Shown: piece by piece, positions 5,174 through 5,247 of the stretch
How the letters are laid out: each line of letters starts with the position of its first letter
Numbering within the stretch: the first letter of the stretch is position 1
Source: Alkalimonas sp.
GTDB lineage: Bacteria > Pseudomonadota > Gammaproteobacteria > Enterobacterales > Alteromonadaceae
Reading direction: 5' to 3'
DNA: 5,247 nucleotides
Assembly: GCA_007117525.1 (NCBI GenBank)
Contig: SKGJ01000018.1
Coordinates: 1 to 5,247, forward strand
The notes under the pieces: generated by a model
Told to the model about the DNA's origin: nothing
The model's database searches: none
Seen by the model: the letters and a program-made list of their open reading frames with translations, nothing else
Program-made: the position numbers and the translations under genes

Positions 5174-5247
5174 CGAGTGCCTCTCTCAAACGATCCAGCG
5201 CCAGACGAATTCGGGATTTGACGGTGCCCAGTGGGATCGCCAGCTCA
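5157..5247 (-). CDS. ECF RNA polymerase sigma factor, C-terminal end only (region 4.2)
   Basis: Only the last 29 codons are in the window, reading from the right edge to TAA at 5159-5157. They encode the end of sigma70 region 4.2: ELAIPLGTVKSRIR is the recognition helix-turn-helix (ECF proteins typically have A-x-x-L/M-x-x-P-x-GTVKSR), followed by LALDRLREAL and a short tail. The gene overlaps the start of chrR by 17 bases in another frame and contains the chrR ribosome binding site. With ChrR as partner it is most likely an ECF11-type RpoE of the singlet-oxygen or oxidative-stress class. Its autoregulated promoter would lie outside the window. The body of the protein cannot be assessed. Confidence 0.88.
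   Translation of the reverse strand, partial: ELAIPLGTVKSRIRLALDRLREALDDTRS
5180..5187 (-). promoter_or_regulatory. ribosome binding site of chrR inside the sigma factor gene
   Basis: GAGAGAGG on the - strand, 6 bases before the chrR ATG at 5173 and within codons of the sigma gene. Together with the 17-base overlap it points to coupled translation, which would keep sigma and anti-sigma in proportion. Confidence 0.65.

Overview
The window looks like chromosomal DNA from a gammaproteobacterium. FadR matches the E. coli protein (recalled) almost residue for residue in its DNA-binding half, FklB and DsbB are close to their enterobacterial counterparts, and an ECF sigma/ChrR pair is present. Base composition is moderate. 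An aquatic Alteromonadales- or Chromatiaceae-like host (for example near Rheinheimera) is my guess, at low confidence. There is no transposase, tRNA, rRNA or CRISPR array.

Layout, left to right. The 3' part of fklB (FKBP-type prolyl isomerase, + strand, cut by the window edge) meets dsbB (- strand) with no base between their stop codons. dsbB and fadR are divergent, and each has a recognisable sigma70-type promoter in the gap. fadR ends in a strong intrinsic terminator. A short AT-rich control region follows, then the most notable gene: a 749-residue protein joining a cysteine desulfurase, a metallo-beta-lactamase domain of persulfide dioxygenase (ETHE1) type and a C-terminal rhodanese. Between this gene and the next lies about 200 bp with no gene but a chain of almost abutting stem-loops, three of which can display GGA-containing hexaloops. 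The right end, on the - strand, holds a ChrR-type zinc anti-sigma factor with its own terminator. It is translationally coupled to the 3' end of an ECF sigma factor gene that runs off the window.

How the parts fit. fklB, dsbB and fadR are ordinary housekeeping or regulatory genes (protein folding, disulfide formation, fatty-acid control). The fusion protein could in principle carry out a complete cysteine-sulfur pathway in one chain: remove sulfur from cysteine as a persulfide, oxidise persulfide to sulfite, and combine sulfite with persulfide to give thiosulfate (or run the last step in reverse). All expected catalytic and metal-binding residues are present in all three domains. The three families are known separately, and dioxygenase-rhodanese fusions are known. 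The addition of the desulfurase is what deserves attention. The sigma/ChrR pair is of the type that answers singlet oxygen or related oxidative stress. Any link between it and the convergent fusion gene is speculation.
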